Assembly: GCF_003086295.3 (NCBI RefSeq)
Contig: NC_092042.1
Span: forward strand, 42,716,137-42,780,136
Direction of reading: 5' to 3'
Source of the DNA: Arachis hypogaea
Lineage: Eukaryota > Streptophyta > Magnoliopsida > Fabales > Fabaceae
DNA: 64,000 nt
Numbering within the stretch: the first letter of the stretch is position 1; the number at the start of each line of letters is the position of its first letter. The position numbers were made by a program, and so were the translations under genes. Below the pieces are notes generated by a model. The model did no database searches and was not told where the DNA came from. It saw nothing but the letters and a program-made list of their open reading frames with translations. Positions 10,906-22,100 of the stretch are shown one piece after another.

Positions 10906-12380
10906 AAACCAAGAATGAAGTAAGGGTATGGCATTTATTCAATGGAACTAACTAAATTCAGTCTACCTATATCCATCTATCTAAATGAATACAATTGCTT
11001 GGTCAAAAAGCAATTCCCAAGAAGCTTATATGCACAAGGGCTAAGGAATAACAAGTCTAATCCACAATTCAATTGAGTTATTAAATATATTTTTCAAACT
11101 TGCATGAAAAGTGATGATTGTAGGTGGAAACATGTAATTGAGCAATCAAACCCTCACCGGATGTGTTTGCACTCTATTCGCTCAAGTGTTTAGGGTTGAT
11201 TCTCTCAATTCTCTCCTAATCATGCTTTCTACGATTTGTTCTTCTTCTAACAATCGACATATATTTCATGCATTTATACATCTATCATGAGGTCTTTTCT
11301 TTAGGTTGTAATAGGGTTAGGGTCAAGATAGGATGCATATATGGTCAAGTGAGCTTGAAATTTGAATCCTTGATAAGCTTAGACTTCCCACCTAGCCTAT
11401 GACATCCTATACAATTAAGTTCTAACCTAACTACCCATCCTTCACTTTTTCACATACTCATGTATTTTCTTTTCATTTCACAACACTTATGCATTGATTT
11501 TATTTGAGCTATACTTTGCTTTGGGGCATTTTGTCCCCTTTTTATTCCTTTCTTTTTCTTTATTTCTTTCTTTTTCTATTTTTTTCTTTTCTTTTTCATA
11601 TTATTTTTCTTTTTCTTTTCTTTTTTTTGTTTTTCTTTTCTCATTTTTTTCTTTCTATATACAAGAGTATCAATGCATAAGGTTTTACATTTGATCAATA
11701 CATGAGTATGTACCCAATTCTCAATATTTTCAATAACAATACAAAACTACCCTTTTATTCACCCAATGTCCCAAGATTCCCACACTTGAATGATACACAC
11801 ACTAGCCTAAGCTAATCAAAGATCCAAATAAGGACATTTATTGTTTTTCGCTTTAGGGCTTGTAATGTGCTAAATTAAAGAACAAAGTGGGTTAGTCGTA
11901 GGCTCAAATTGGCTAACAATGGATGATAAAAGGTAGGTTATTTGAGTAAGTGAGCTAATGAAATTATGGCCTCAATCATATAAATGCATGAATATACAAA
12001 ATAATGGATATAAAGAATCAAACAAATCAAAGATTACAATCATAGAAAGAGAATAATGCACACAAGAAGGAAAATAAATGGTTATAAGATGTAACCACAC
12101 CATTAGGCTCAAATCTCACTTGCTTGTGTTCTTAGCTCAAAAACATGATCCACAATATATATAATTCAAGTAAGTTCTATAAAAAGTTTTCACTCAAATC
12201 AAATCAATTGGTGCCCTTATAGATAGAATTCTTGGAAAAATTTCATTATTTTGACTAAGCTTATTGTGTATACATATGCAAAAATAAGAAAATGAAAGTA
12301 AAAATCCTAAAAACCTAAAATGAAATGCAAAAGTGTTGGAATTAGAAACTCGTCACCCAAAATCACCGATTGGTCGGACG

Positions 12381-12419
12381 ACCTCCCCACACTTAAAAGT
12401 TTGCATTGTCCTCGGTGCA
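12381..12419 (-). promoter_or_regulatory. Second PPT-hairpin module in element B
   Basis: Repeats the layout found next to the LTR: on the element strand TGCACCG-AGGA-CAATGCA (12402-12419, partly decayed stem, same loop), then AAGTGTGGGGAGGT (about 12381-12394). B has no second ORF. In the related elements a second module lies just upstream of that ORF, so this may mark a lost gene. Confidence 0.5.
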
Positions 12420-13360
12420 CTCAAAGATGAGTAAGGGGGTACGACGACTCTTCGAATTGCTACCTTCAGCTGGTAGGTCAACCGGTTGCTGCGCGTTCTT
12501 TCTTCTACTTCCATTTTTGCTTGCGGTGCATCATTCATTAAAAACAAAAATATAACACCATAAGATGAGAAAACAAAAGCAAGGAAGCATACATTGTTGG
12601 AATGAGGTAATGATCACTTGAATGAGGTGAGTGAATGAGGTGAGTGGATTAGTGTGACATTAAGAAATATTAGGTATGTGAATTTTAAATTGTGCGGTTT
12701 GGAACACACATTAGCATAAAAGTCATGTCACAAAAGAAGCATGCACATCACTTATCCTAGTGTGCTTGAGATGCTTTAAGTAAACTTGTAAGGTAAAACA
12801 AGCACTAAAGAGGCATGAAAGCATTCAAGTCAAACATATATGGATGCATAGAATCATGAAATACAATGCATTAAGGTAAATGCACAACATCATCCATCAA
12901 GAGGTTGCCCACTCAAAGAGAGAGTTCAAATCACATGGTGGCTAGCTACAACATGCAATTCAAAAGAGTCCCAAGCTCGAAGGCAATTCTCATCACTTGG
13001 TATTTTTCAAAAGGTAAGCATGAAAAACTCAAAACCAAGTAGCAAAATATAACCTCAACAATAGAATCCAACAAGGATTATAAACATAGTGATGTTAAGA
13101 AAACATCCCTTTTTTAAGACTCAGCAGCAATTAATGGTAAACAAGAATAACAATCCAACACTTACAATGAAAAAGAGAAAATGAAATGAAAACTAACTAA
13201 AACTAACTAATCATTTAACTAACTAACTAATTAAATAACTAAAATAAATGGTTATCCATGGTGTTTGGAGGTGTTGGATGAGGGGTAGAAGAAGGGGAGA
13301 AGACAAGAGAAGGAAAGAAATGGAAAGAGAAGAAGAAAAGAAATGTAGTGAAGGAAAGAA

Positions 13361-13650
13361 ATCCACGCGTACACACGCATGGTGCGCGCACGGGTGGTGG
13401 TGCAATGGACACGACACGGACGCGTACAAGGTGCGTCCGCATCAATGGATTATTTCGAGAGTGGCGCGCACGCGTCATGTGCGCGTACGCGCGAGTGGGG
13501 TTGTGCCAAAGGCACAACGTTGGCCCAGCGCAGGCACAACTCTCGGGTCAATGTAGGGAAGGTGAAACTTCTCAATCCACGCATACGCGTGCATGGCGCG
13601 TTCGCGTGGGTTAGCAAAACGCGTGCAGTGCGCGTACGCGTGGATGGTGC
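13361..13650. repeat. CpG-rich palindromic repeats (ACGCGTACGCG type)
   Basis: Dense ACGCGTAC, GCGCGTACGCG and CATGCGCG words within an otherwise AT-rich element. Similar words occur at 10480-10560 and 16930-16950 in the B LTRs, at 8560-8770 in LTR E, and at 30-110 and 1800-1845 in element F. Overlapping ORFs on both strands (Arg/Thr/His-rich) are by-products of the repeat. Confidence 0.65.
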
Positions 13651-13913
13651 TTTATTTTTTTCAAAATTTTTCTCAATGTTTTTGCACCAATCCAAGCCTT
13701 CCAAACCTCCCAACAGCTACCAGGACACCCTAAAACCTTATTTAACATGATAAAATACTAATTAAACTCACTAAACTAATCAAAACATGAAATTAAACTA
13801 CTTTTACCAATATGTACAAAAAAAGAAAATGAAAAGAAGTTACCATGGTGGGGTGTCTCCCACCTAGCACTTTTGTTTATTGTCCTTAAGTTGGACTTAT
13901 GGGGAGCTCCTCA

Positions 13914-15824
13914 TCAAGGTGGCTTGTGCTTGTATTCATCCTTGAACTCCCACCAATGCTTGGTTCTCCATTGTGCCCCAAAATTTTTATTGAGTTTCAT
14001 CAAGTGTTGATGGAGTTCTTCACAAGCTTGGGGCTCCCAATGTTGATCCTCTTTTTCTAATTTGGGATCCCATACTTTATTTTCACACCCATCTTGAAGT
14101 TGATCATCATTATTAATCCATCCGGGTGGTAAGCAAGATGAATTCTCAAGGTGATACCAAACTCTCTTTTTAGACCCATTCAAGTGAGCACTAGCCCAAC
14201 CCTTGCATCTAAGCCTTAAGGTATCAACCAAAATGAGCCTTGATTTGCAATGCCAACCGCTAAACATTCTTTTCTTACGCTTTATCCCACAAATCATCCT
14301 AAGTTGGCCATCCGTTTCAAACAAACCATACTCAAGTGGGACAATAAAGCTAATAGAAATGAGTTTTACCCACTCAAGTGAAGGAATATATGACAACCTA
14401 GGCAAAGAAGCTTCCAAGGATTTTGATAAAGCGTACTCAACTCCCGTCCTTCTTTTTCTAAGGACTTTCACCTCTTTACAAGATTTTTCAAATTCAATCC
14501 TTTATTAATCGATTTCATCTAACTCTTCTCCATCACTCAAATCATAAATGGGAGGTTGAGAGAAATTTACCTCCACATCGCTCTCAATTTCACCGGGAGA
14601 AGGTTCATCAAGTTCAAAGGATTCACCACCACTATGATTTGATGCTCGTTCTTCATTGCCATGGGGACTCAATTCTTGTTCTATCCTATCCAAGTCTTCA
14701 TATGGAATATGCCTTGGAGATTGTGCACATCCCTCCTCAACATCAATTTCAATCTTCTTGGAAGGGTCTTCTTCAACTCTAGGTTCTCATGGAGGTTCCG
14801 CATCTCCTAAGTCTTCAACCATTTCTTCCTTTTCTTCGATAATTCTAGCTTCCTCCAATTGTTCCAACACAAAGCAACTTCCCTCATTTCCCACTGGTGT
14901 TTCCAATCTCTCCTTCATGCTATGTTCTTCATTTGATTCTTTACATGTAGCCATGAGAGTTCCTTGAGTGTTCAAGCATTGGGAGGCTAATTGATTTGTT
15001 ACCGCATCCAAGGCGGCCATGAAATTTTGCACATCCCTTTTCATCTCTTCTTGCCCTTGAACAAGAACACCAAGGGTTTCATCCATTAGAGATTGGGGTG
15101 AGTGAAAGGGTTCATCATTTTGGGGGAAGGGTTCATAGTAGGAAGGTGGTTCCTCTTGGTAGAGTTGTGGTGGTTCAATATTTTCCATTCTTTCCACTTG
15201 TTGCACAACACACTCCATGGTTGCTTGAAATTGATCCAATGCTTCCTTGAGATGATCCCTTGACTCTTGTTCCTCTTGAATATCATGAGTAGGATCATAG
15301 GGCTCTTGGATTGAAGGACATGAGTATTCTTCCATGGGAGGTTGTGGTGAAAAGTAGTATTCATCTTGTAGTTGGAAATTTTCATATATTAGAGGTGGTT
15401 CATCTTGGTCATAATATGGAGAAGGTGGCTCTTGGAAGTGTTGATATTGTGGTGGTTCCATGTATGGCTCATATGGTTCAAAAGGTTGTTGGTATGGTGG
15501 ATAAGGATTAGGGTCATATGGAGGTGTTTGGTGGTATGGGGCTTGTGAGCATGGTAGTTCAAAGCTATGTTGAGGAGGGGGTTCATAGGCATATGGTGGT
15601 TCTTGAAAGTCACAAGGAGATTCACCATAGCCATTGGATTGATATGCATCATAGAATGGCTCTTCTTCATAGTGCATTGGTGGATGTTGTTGCCATGAGG
15701 ATTGATCATATGCATATGGCTTCTCCCACCTTTGGTTGTCCCATCCTTGGTGCATGTTGTCATTAAAATTCACATCTCCTACAACATAATTGTAATCACA
15801 CTCATAGCCAAAGTGAGAATTCAT
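13914..15824 (-). pseudogene. Tyr/Pro-rich protein of non-autonomous element B, function unknown
   Basis: One frame runs from ATG 15824 (MNSHFGYECDYNYVVG) to the stop at 13914, about 636 codons, broken by TGA at 14787-14789 and a TAATAA pair at 14505-14510. An upstream ATG at 15884 would add a hydrophobic stretch of about 20 residues; I prefer 15824. Layout: residues 1-60 leader; 60-190 Tyr/Pro-rich repeats (PPYDPNPYPPYQQPFEPY); 200-370 Gln/Glu-rich, coiled-coil-like; after the breaks an acidic segment and a C-terminal domain with SLEWVKLISISFIVPLEYG. Element F carries a relative, including that C-terminal domain. The TGA replaces an Arg CGA by C-to-T. It sits where gag normally is and may be a replacement structural protein; that is inference. 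Confidence 0.65.
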
Positions 15825-15963
15825 GATGAAAAGAGAAAATAAAAACAAAATCCAATAGAAAACAAGAGAAACAAAATTCGACAACTAGCAAACAAAGCAA
15901 AAAAGCAAGATATTCACACTATTCACATATGTACAATAACCAATAACGTAACACCATTGCAAC

Positions 15964-15981
15964 TCCCCAGCAACGGCGCCA
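15964..15981 (-). other. Primer-binding site of element B (tRNA-Asp type)
   Basis: Plus strand TCCCCAGCAACGGCGCCA equals the 3' end of plant tRNA-Asp (TCCCCGGCAACGGCGCCA) with one mismatch. It lies 3 nt from the LTR start at 15985. It shows that B is read on the minus strand. Confidence 0.85.
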
Positions 15982-15984
15982 TTT

Positions 15985-17067
15985 TGATGATTGGATTTTT
16001 GACAGTTTAGAATTTTACAAATGAAATCTCGTTGCTAGTATAGTTTCTAAACCAACACTAATCCTTTCATACAAAATTTTTTTTGTCACAAGTAACAAAC
16101 CCCTAAAATTTATAAACCAAAGCATTCAAACCTCGTGTCGTTCTCCCTAGGAATTACAATAAAGTGTCTTGTTATTGATTGTGAGTTATTTTGGGGTTTT
16201 GAGATTTTAGACAAGAAATATAAATGGCAATGAAAATAAACTAACAACTAACAAAGCTCTTGGCAAGATATGAGAACTAGAAGTCCTATCCTAGTTATCC
16301 TCCTCAATTGTGATAACAAATTGTCCATTACTCCCACTTAGTTAACCTCTAACCGTGGAGGAAAGTCAAGTGGATGAATCAATTTGATTCCTCAAGTCCT
16401 AATCAACTTCTAAAGGAAAGACTAGCTTTAGAGGCATTCAAATCAATTAGCAACTTCTAATTATCAATCAACAAAGGAATTAGATAACTCAAGAGTCACT
16501 AGTTACTCTACCTAGGCCAAGAGGAACAAAACCTACACTAAAACCAAAAGAAGCATTTTATCAAACACATAAGAAGCATAGAAGGAAAGCACATGAAGTC
16601 TACAACAAGAATGAAATCTAACAATATTTATTGAAAGGAATTAACAACAACAATCAAAAGGAACACAATTATTATGATTTACCTCAAATGGAATTGAAAG
16701 AGAGTAGAAGAAACAAAAGTAGATCTACAACAAAACACAAGAACAACATAAAAGAGATTATAACAAAAGAATGGAAGAAGAATGAATGTAACAACAAAAA
16801 ATTGAGGAGTAGAAGTAGAAGAAAGAATGAATGAAAACCTAGATCTAAGAACTAAACCTAATCCTAATCCTAATTCTAGAAAGAAGTGAGAGCTTCTCTC
16901 TTTGGAAACTAACTCTAAACTAAGCGCCTGGTGCGCGCGCGCGTCCATGGGCGAGTTCAATTATTTAGCTTTTCTATGTGTTCTCCACTTTGCATGCTTT
17001 TTCTTCACTCCTTTGATCCATTCCTAGCCTTTTCAATCTGAAATCACTAACAAACACATCAAGGCAT
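15985..17067 (-). repeat. 5' LTR of element B, main part
   Basis: Aligns with 9384-10868 but lacks about 220 bp at the point where 'ctctaaactaa' is followed by 'gcgcctggtgcgcgcg' (about 16922). Interrupted after 17067 by A1. The remainder is 28565-28746. Confidence 0.85.
17063..17067. repeat. Left target-site duplication of A1 (GGCAT)
   Basis: GGCAT at 17063-17067 and 28560-28564. The uninterrupted target is seen in the other B LTR at about 10681 (AAGGCATCTAGTGG), which confirms the insertion point and the LTR ends. Confidence 0.93.
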
Positions 17068-18589
17068 TGATGAGCGGATAATTTATACGCTTTTTGGCAT
17101 TATTTTTAGTATGTTTTTAGTATGATATAGTTAGTTTTTAGTATATTTTTATTAGTTTTTAGTTAAAATTCACTTTCCTGGACTTTACTATGAGTTTGTG
17201 TGTTTTTCTGTGATTTCAGGTATTTTCTGGCCGAAATTGAGGGTCCTGAGCAAAAATCTGATTCAGAGACTGAAAAGGACTGCAGATGCTGTTGGATTCT
17301 GACCTCCCTGCACTTGAAGTGGATTTTCTGGAGCTACAGAAGCCCAATTGGCGCGCTCTCAACGGCATTGGGAAGTAGACATCCTGGGCTTTCCAGCAAT
17401 GTATAATAGTCCATACTTTGCCCGAGATTTGATGGCCCAAACCGGCGTGGCAAAACAGCCTCAGAATTTCCAGCGTTTAACGCTGGAACTGGCATAAAAC
17501 TTGGAGTTAAACGCCCAAACTGGCATAAAAGCTGGCGTTTAACTCCAGAAAAAGTCTCTACACATGAAAGCTTCAATGCTCAGCCCAAGCACACACTAAG
17601 TGGACCCAGAAGTGGATTTTTACGTCATTTACTCATTTCTGTATACCCTAGGTTACTAGTTCACTATTAATAGGATCTTTTGACATTGTATCTGTACCTC
17701 ATGACACTTTACACGTTTCTTTGTGTACCTCCCACGGCATGAGTCTCTAAACCCCATGGTTGGGGGTGAGGAGCTCTGCTGTGTCTTGATGGATTAATGC
17801 AATTACTACTGTTTTTCATTCAATCATGCTTGCTTCCATTCTAAGATATCACTTGTTCTTAATTCGGATGAATGTGATGATCCGTGACAATCATCATCAT
17901 TCTCAACTATGAACGTGTGCCTAACAACCACCTCCGTTCTACCTTAGATTAAGTAGATATCTCTTGGATTCCTTAACCGGAATCTTCGTAGTATAAGCTA
18001 GAACTGATGGCGGCATTCAAGAGAATCCGGAAGGTCTAAACCTTGTCTGTGGTATTCTGAGTAGGATTCAATGATTGAATGACTGTGACGAGCTTCAAAC
18101 TCCTGAGGGCGGGGCGTTAGTGACAGATGCAAAAGAATCACTGGATTCTATTCCGGCCTGATTGAGAACCGACAGATGGATAGCCGTACCGTGACAGGGT
18201 GCGTTGAACATTTCCACTGAGAGGATGGGAGGTAGCCACTGACAACGGTGAAACCCTTGCATACAGCTTGCCATGGAAGGAGCCTTGCGTGCTTGAAGAA
18301 GAAGACAGTAGGAAAGCGGAGATTCAGAAGATGGAGCATCTCCAAAACCTCAACCTGTTCCCCAATACTGCAAAACAAGTACTTATTTCATGTTCTTTTA
18401 CTCTTCACAATCAATCCTGATAATTTCTGATATCCTGACTAAGATTTACAAGATAACCATAGCTTGCTTCAAGCCGACAATCTCCGTGGGATCGACCCTT
18501 ACTCACGTAAGGTATTACTTGGACGACCCAGTGCACTTGCTGGTTAGTTGTGCGGGGTTGCAAAAGTGTGATTGCAATTTCGTGCACCA
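17068..18589 (+). repeat. 5' LTR of A1 (short subtype, 1522 bp)
   Basis: TGATGAGCGG...GTGCACCA. Aligns base for base with 27038-28559. It contains three palindrome units at 17472, 17503 and 17534 (31-bp steps). Short frames inside (for example 17200-17406) recur in every LTR copy on both strands and are not supported as genes. Confidence 0.93.
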
Positions 18590-18595
18590 AGTTTT

Positions 18596-18613
18596 TGGCG
18601 CCGTTGCCGGGGA
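18596..18613 (+). other. Primer-binding site of A1 (tRNA-Asp)
   Basis: TGGCGCCGTTGCCGGGGA is a perfect 18-nt complement of the tRNA-Asp 3' end including CCA. A 6-nt spacer (AGTTTT) separates it from the LTR. tRNA-Asp priming is a hallmark of Athila-type elements. Confidence 0.92.
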
Positions 18614-19147
18614 TTGTTCGAGTTTGGACAACTGACGGCTTATCTTGTTGCTTAGATTAGGACTGTTTTATTTTTGTTGGTTTAAAGTCTTTTAGTTGAG
18701 TCTAGTTTCATATTTTAAGTTTGGTGTCAATTGCATGCTTTTGTTTTTCTTTTAATTTTCGAATTTTTATGTCTTTAGTCCCTTTTTGATCCGTAAAAAT
18801 TCTAAGTTTGGTGTCCTCTTTGTGTTTTTCCCTTAAAATTTTCGAAAAATTAGTGTGTGATTCTCTAAAAATTTTAAGTTTGGTGTCATTTTGTTGTTTT
18901 TCTCTTTCCTCATTTCAAAAATCAAATCTTTTTCATAAAATTTTTTCAATCATATCTTTCTAATTGCTAATCTCAAAATCTTTTTAATTAACTAATTGAT
19001 TCAGTTTTCAATTTGTTTTGATCCTATTTTCTTTTAATTTTCGAATTTTTATTTTATTTTCCCTTTGTTTTTATTTTATTTTTCGGTTAATTCAAAAAAA
19101 AAATATTTTTATCTACTTGCAATCCATATCATTTCCCTTTATCCATC
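18614..19147 (+). other. 5' leader of A1
   Basis: T-rich untranslated region of about 530 nt with no gene. It carries three copies of AAGTTTGGTGT (18717, 18804, 18876) and several TTTTCGAA palindromes. A packaging signal would be expected here but none can be recognised. Confidence 0.6.
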
Positions 19148-22100
19148 ATGGACCTAAGTGGAATTGAACAGTCCAGAAGGACTCTGGGGTCTTATGCTAA
19201 CCCCATTACGGCTGCATATGGGAGTAGCATCTGTACACCTCCCATCAAAGCAAGCAGCTTTGAGCTAAACCCTCAACTCATTATCATAGTGCAGCAAAAT
19301 TGCCAGTATTCCGGTCTTCCACAGGAAGAGCATACTGAGTTTCTGGCACAGTTCTTACAAATTGCTGACACAGTACATGATAAAGAGGTGGATCAGGATG
19401 TCTACAGACTATTACTGTTTCCATTTGCTGTAAAAGATCAAGCTAAAAGGTGGTTGAATAACCAACCTACAGCAAGCATAAAGACATGGAAATAGTTATC
19501 AGACAAATTCCTGAATCACTTTTACCCTCCAAAGAGGATGACACAGCTAAGGCTGAACATCCAAGGCTTTAAACAAGAGGATAATGAATCCCTTTATAAT
19601 GCCTGGGAGAGGTATAGAGGTATGCTAAGAAAATGCCCCTCTGAAATATTTTCAGAGTGGGTACAGTTAGACATCTTCTACTATGGGCTTACAGAAAAAG
19701 CTCAGATGTCTTTAGACCACTCAGCTGGTGGATCTATACACATGAGGAAGACAATTGAAGAGGCTCAAGAGCTTATAGACACTGTTGCTAGAAATCAATA
19801 TTTGTACTCTAGCAATGAGTTCTCTCCAAAAGAGGAAGTCATGACAGTAGTCACTGATCCTAATCCTCAAGAACAGATGATTGAGCTTAATCAACAATTG
19901 CTCCTGATGACAGAACAGTTAGCAGAATTTAAAGAGATGCTCCATGAAACTAAAGTTGCTAACAAGAACATAGAACTGCAGTTGAATCAAGCAAAACAGC
20001 AAATATCTAAACAGATAACAGAGGAATGTCAAGCAGTTCAACTGAGGAGTGGGAAAACACTGAATAACACTGCTCAAAAGAGCAAAAAGCCAAATAAGGA
20101 ACAATTGACAGAGGATAACCAAACCACTGTGCAAAATCCCTCTGAGGACAGTAAGAGCCCAGAGAGGAACACTTTTGGCGTTCAAACGCCAAAAAAGGGG
20201 GGAAAGCTGGCGTTAAACGCCCATTCCCTGCCCAGTTCTGGCGTTCAAACGCCAGAAAACGGGGAAAAGTTGGCGTTAAACGCCCATTTTCCACCCAATC
20301 CTGGCGTTCAGACGCCAAGGGAAGATCAGACACCTGAGAGTGCTGACAGTAATCTTTCTAACAAGGCTTCTTCAACCACTTCTGTAAGGAATAAACCTGC
20401 AGCATCTAAGGTTGAAGACTATAAAGCCAAGATGCCTTATCCTCAAAAACTCCGCCAAGCGGAATAGGATAAGCAATTTGCCCGCTTTGCAGACTATCTA
20501 AGGACTCTTGAAATAAAGATTCCGTTTGCAGAGGCACTTGAGCAAATACCTTCTTATGCTAAGTTCATGAAAGAAATCTTAAGTCATAAGAAGGATTGGA
20601 GAGAAACTGAAAAAGTGTTTCTCACTGAAGAATGCAGTGCAGTCATTCTGAAAAGCTTACCAGAAAAGCTTCAAGATCCAGGAAGCTTTATGATACCATG
20701 CACATTAGAAGGTGCTTGCACCAAGACAGCCCTATGTGATCTTGGAGCAAGCATCAATCTAATACCTGCATCCACTATCAGAAAGCTTGGGTTGACTGGA
20801 GAAGTCAAACCAACCCGGATATGCCTCCAACTTGCTGATGGCTCCATTAAATATCCATCATGCATAATAGAGGATATGATTGTCAAGGTTGGGCCATTCG
20901 CCTTTCCAACTAACTTTGTGGTGCTGGAGATGGAGGAGCACAAGAGTGCAACTCTCATTCTAGGAAGACCTTTCCTAGCAACTGGACGAACTCTCATTGA
21001 TGTACAAAAAGGGGAAGTAACCCTGAGAGTCAATGAGCATGAGTTCAAGTTGAATGCTGTAAAAGCTATGCAGCATCCAGACACACCAAATGACTGCATG
21101 GGCGCTGACATTATTGACTCTCTGGTAGAAGAGATCAATATGACTGAAAGCCTAGAATCAGAGCTTGAGGACATCTTCAAAGATGCTCAACCTGATCAAG
21201 AAGAACCAGAGGAAACAAAGGAATTTTCGAAAATTCCTCAGGAGGAGGATAAGCCTCCCAAACCTGAACTCAAACCACTACCACCATCCCTGAAGTATGC
21301 ATTTCTGGGAGAGGGTGACACTTTTCCAGTGATTATAAGCTCTGCTTTAAATCCACAGGAAGAGGAAGCACTGATTCGAGTGCTAAGGACACACAAGACA
21401 GCTCTTGGGTGGTCCATAAGTGATCTTAAGGGCATTAGCCCAGCTAGATGCATGCACAAGATCCTGTTGGAGGATAATGCCAAACCAGTGGTCCAACCAC
21501 AGAGGAGGCTAAATCCAGCCATGAAGGAGGTGGTGCAGAAAGAGGTCACTAAATTACTGGAGGCTGGGATTATTTATCCTATTTCTGATAGCCCCTGGGT
21601 GAGCCCTGTCCAAGTTGTCCCCAAAAAGGGAGGCATGACAGTGGTTCATAATGAAAAAAATGAACTGGTTCCTACAAGAACAGTCACAGGGTGGCGTATG
21701 TGTATTGACTACAGAAGGCTCAATACAGCCACCAGAAAGGATCATTTTCCTTTACCATTCATAGACCAAATGCTAGAAAGACTAGCTGGTCATGATTATT
21801 ACTGCTTTTTGGATGGCTATTCAGGTTACAACCAAATTGCAGTAGATCCTCAGGACCAAGAGAAACAGCATTTACTTGCCCTTCTGGCGTGTTTGCCTAC
21901 AGGAGGATGCCTTTTGGTCTGTGTGATGCTCCTGCAACCTTTCAGAGATGCATGTTATCCATCTTCTCTGATATGGTGGAGAAATTCCTGAAAGTCTTCA
22001 TGGATGACTTCTCAGTATATGGAGACTCATTCAGCTCCTGTCTTAATCACCTAGCACTTGTCCTGAAAAGGTGCCAAGAGACTAACCTGGTTTTAAACTG

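Larger units (their letters stand above)
10869..13913 (-). other. 3' non-coding region of element B
   Basis: About 3 kb between the ORF stop and the 3' LTR with no convincing gene. It contains, from the LTR side: a PPT-like run (on the element strand AAGTGTGGGGAGGT at 10870-10883), the hairpin, a T-rich low-complexity block (11530-11660), a second PPT-plus-hairpin module (12381-12419) and CpG-rich palindromic repeats (13361-13650). Confidence 0.6.

Noticed and set aside
11494..11694. 66-residue Phe/Ser-rich ORF that looks like a membrane segment
   Set aside because: It is the translation of a T/C homopolymer-like run.
13223..13750. Several overlapping ORFs on both strands rich in Arg, His and Thr
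   Set aside because: They are by-products of the stop-poor ACGCGTACGCG repeat.
18596..18613. tRNA gene fragment
   Set aside because: Only the 18-nt complement of a tRNA-Asp end is present, next to an LTR: a primer-binding site.
20007..20333. Antisense ORFs over gag (for example LTPTFP/LAFERQ repeats)
   Set aside because: They are reverse translations of the palindromes and occur wherever the palindromes do.
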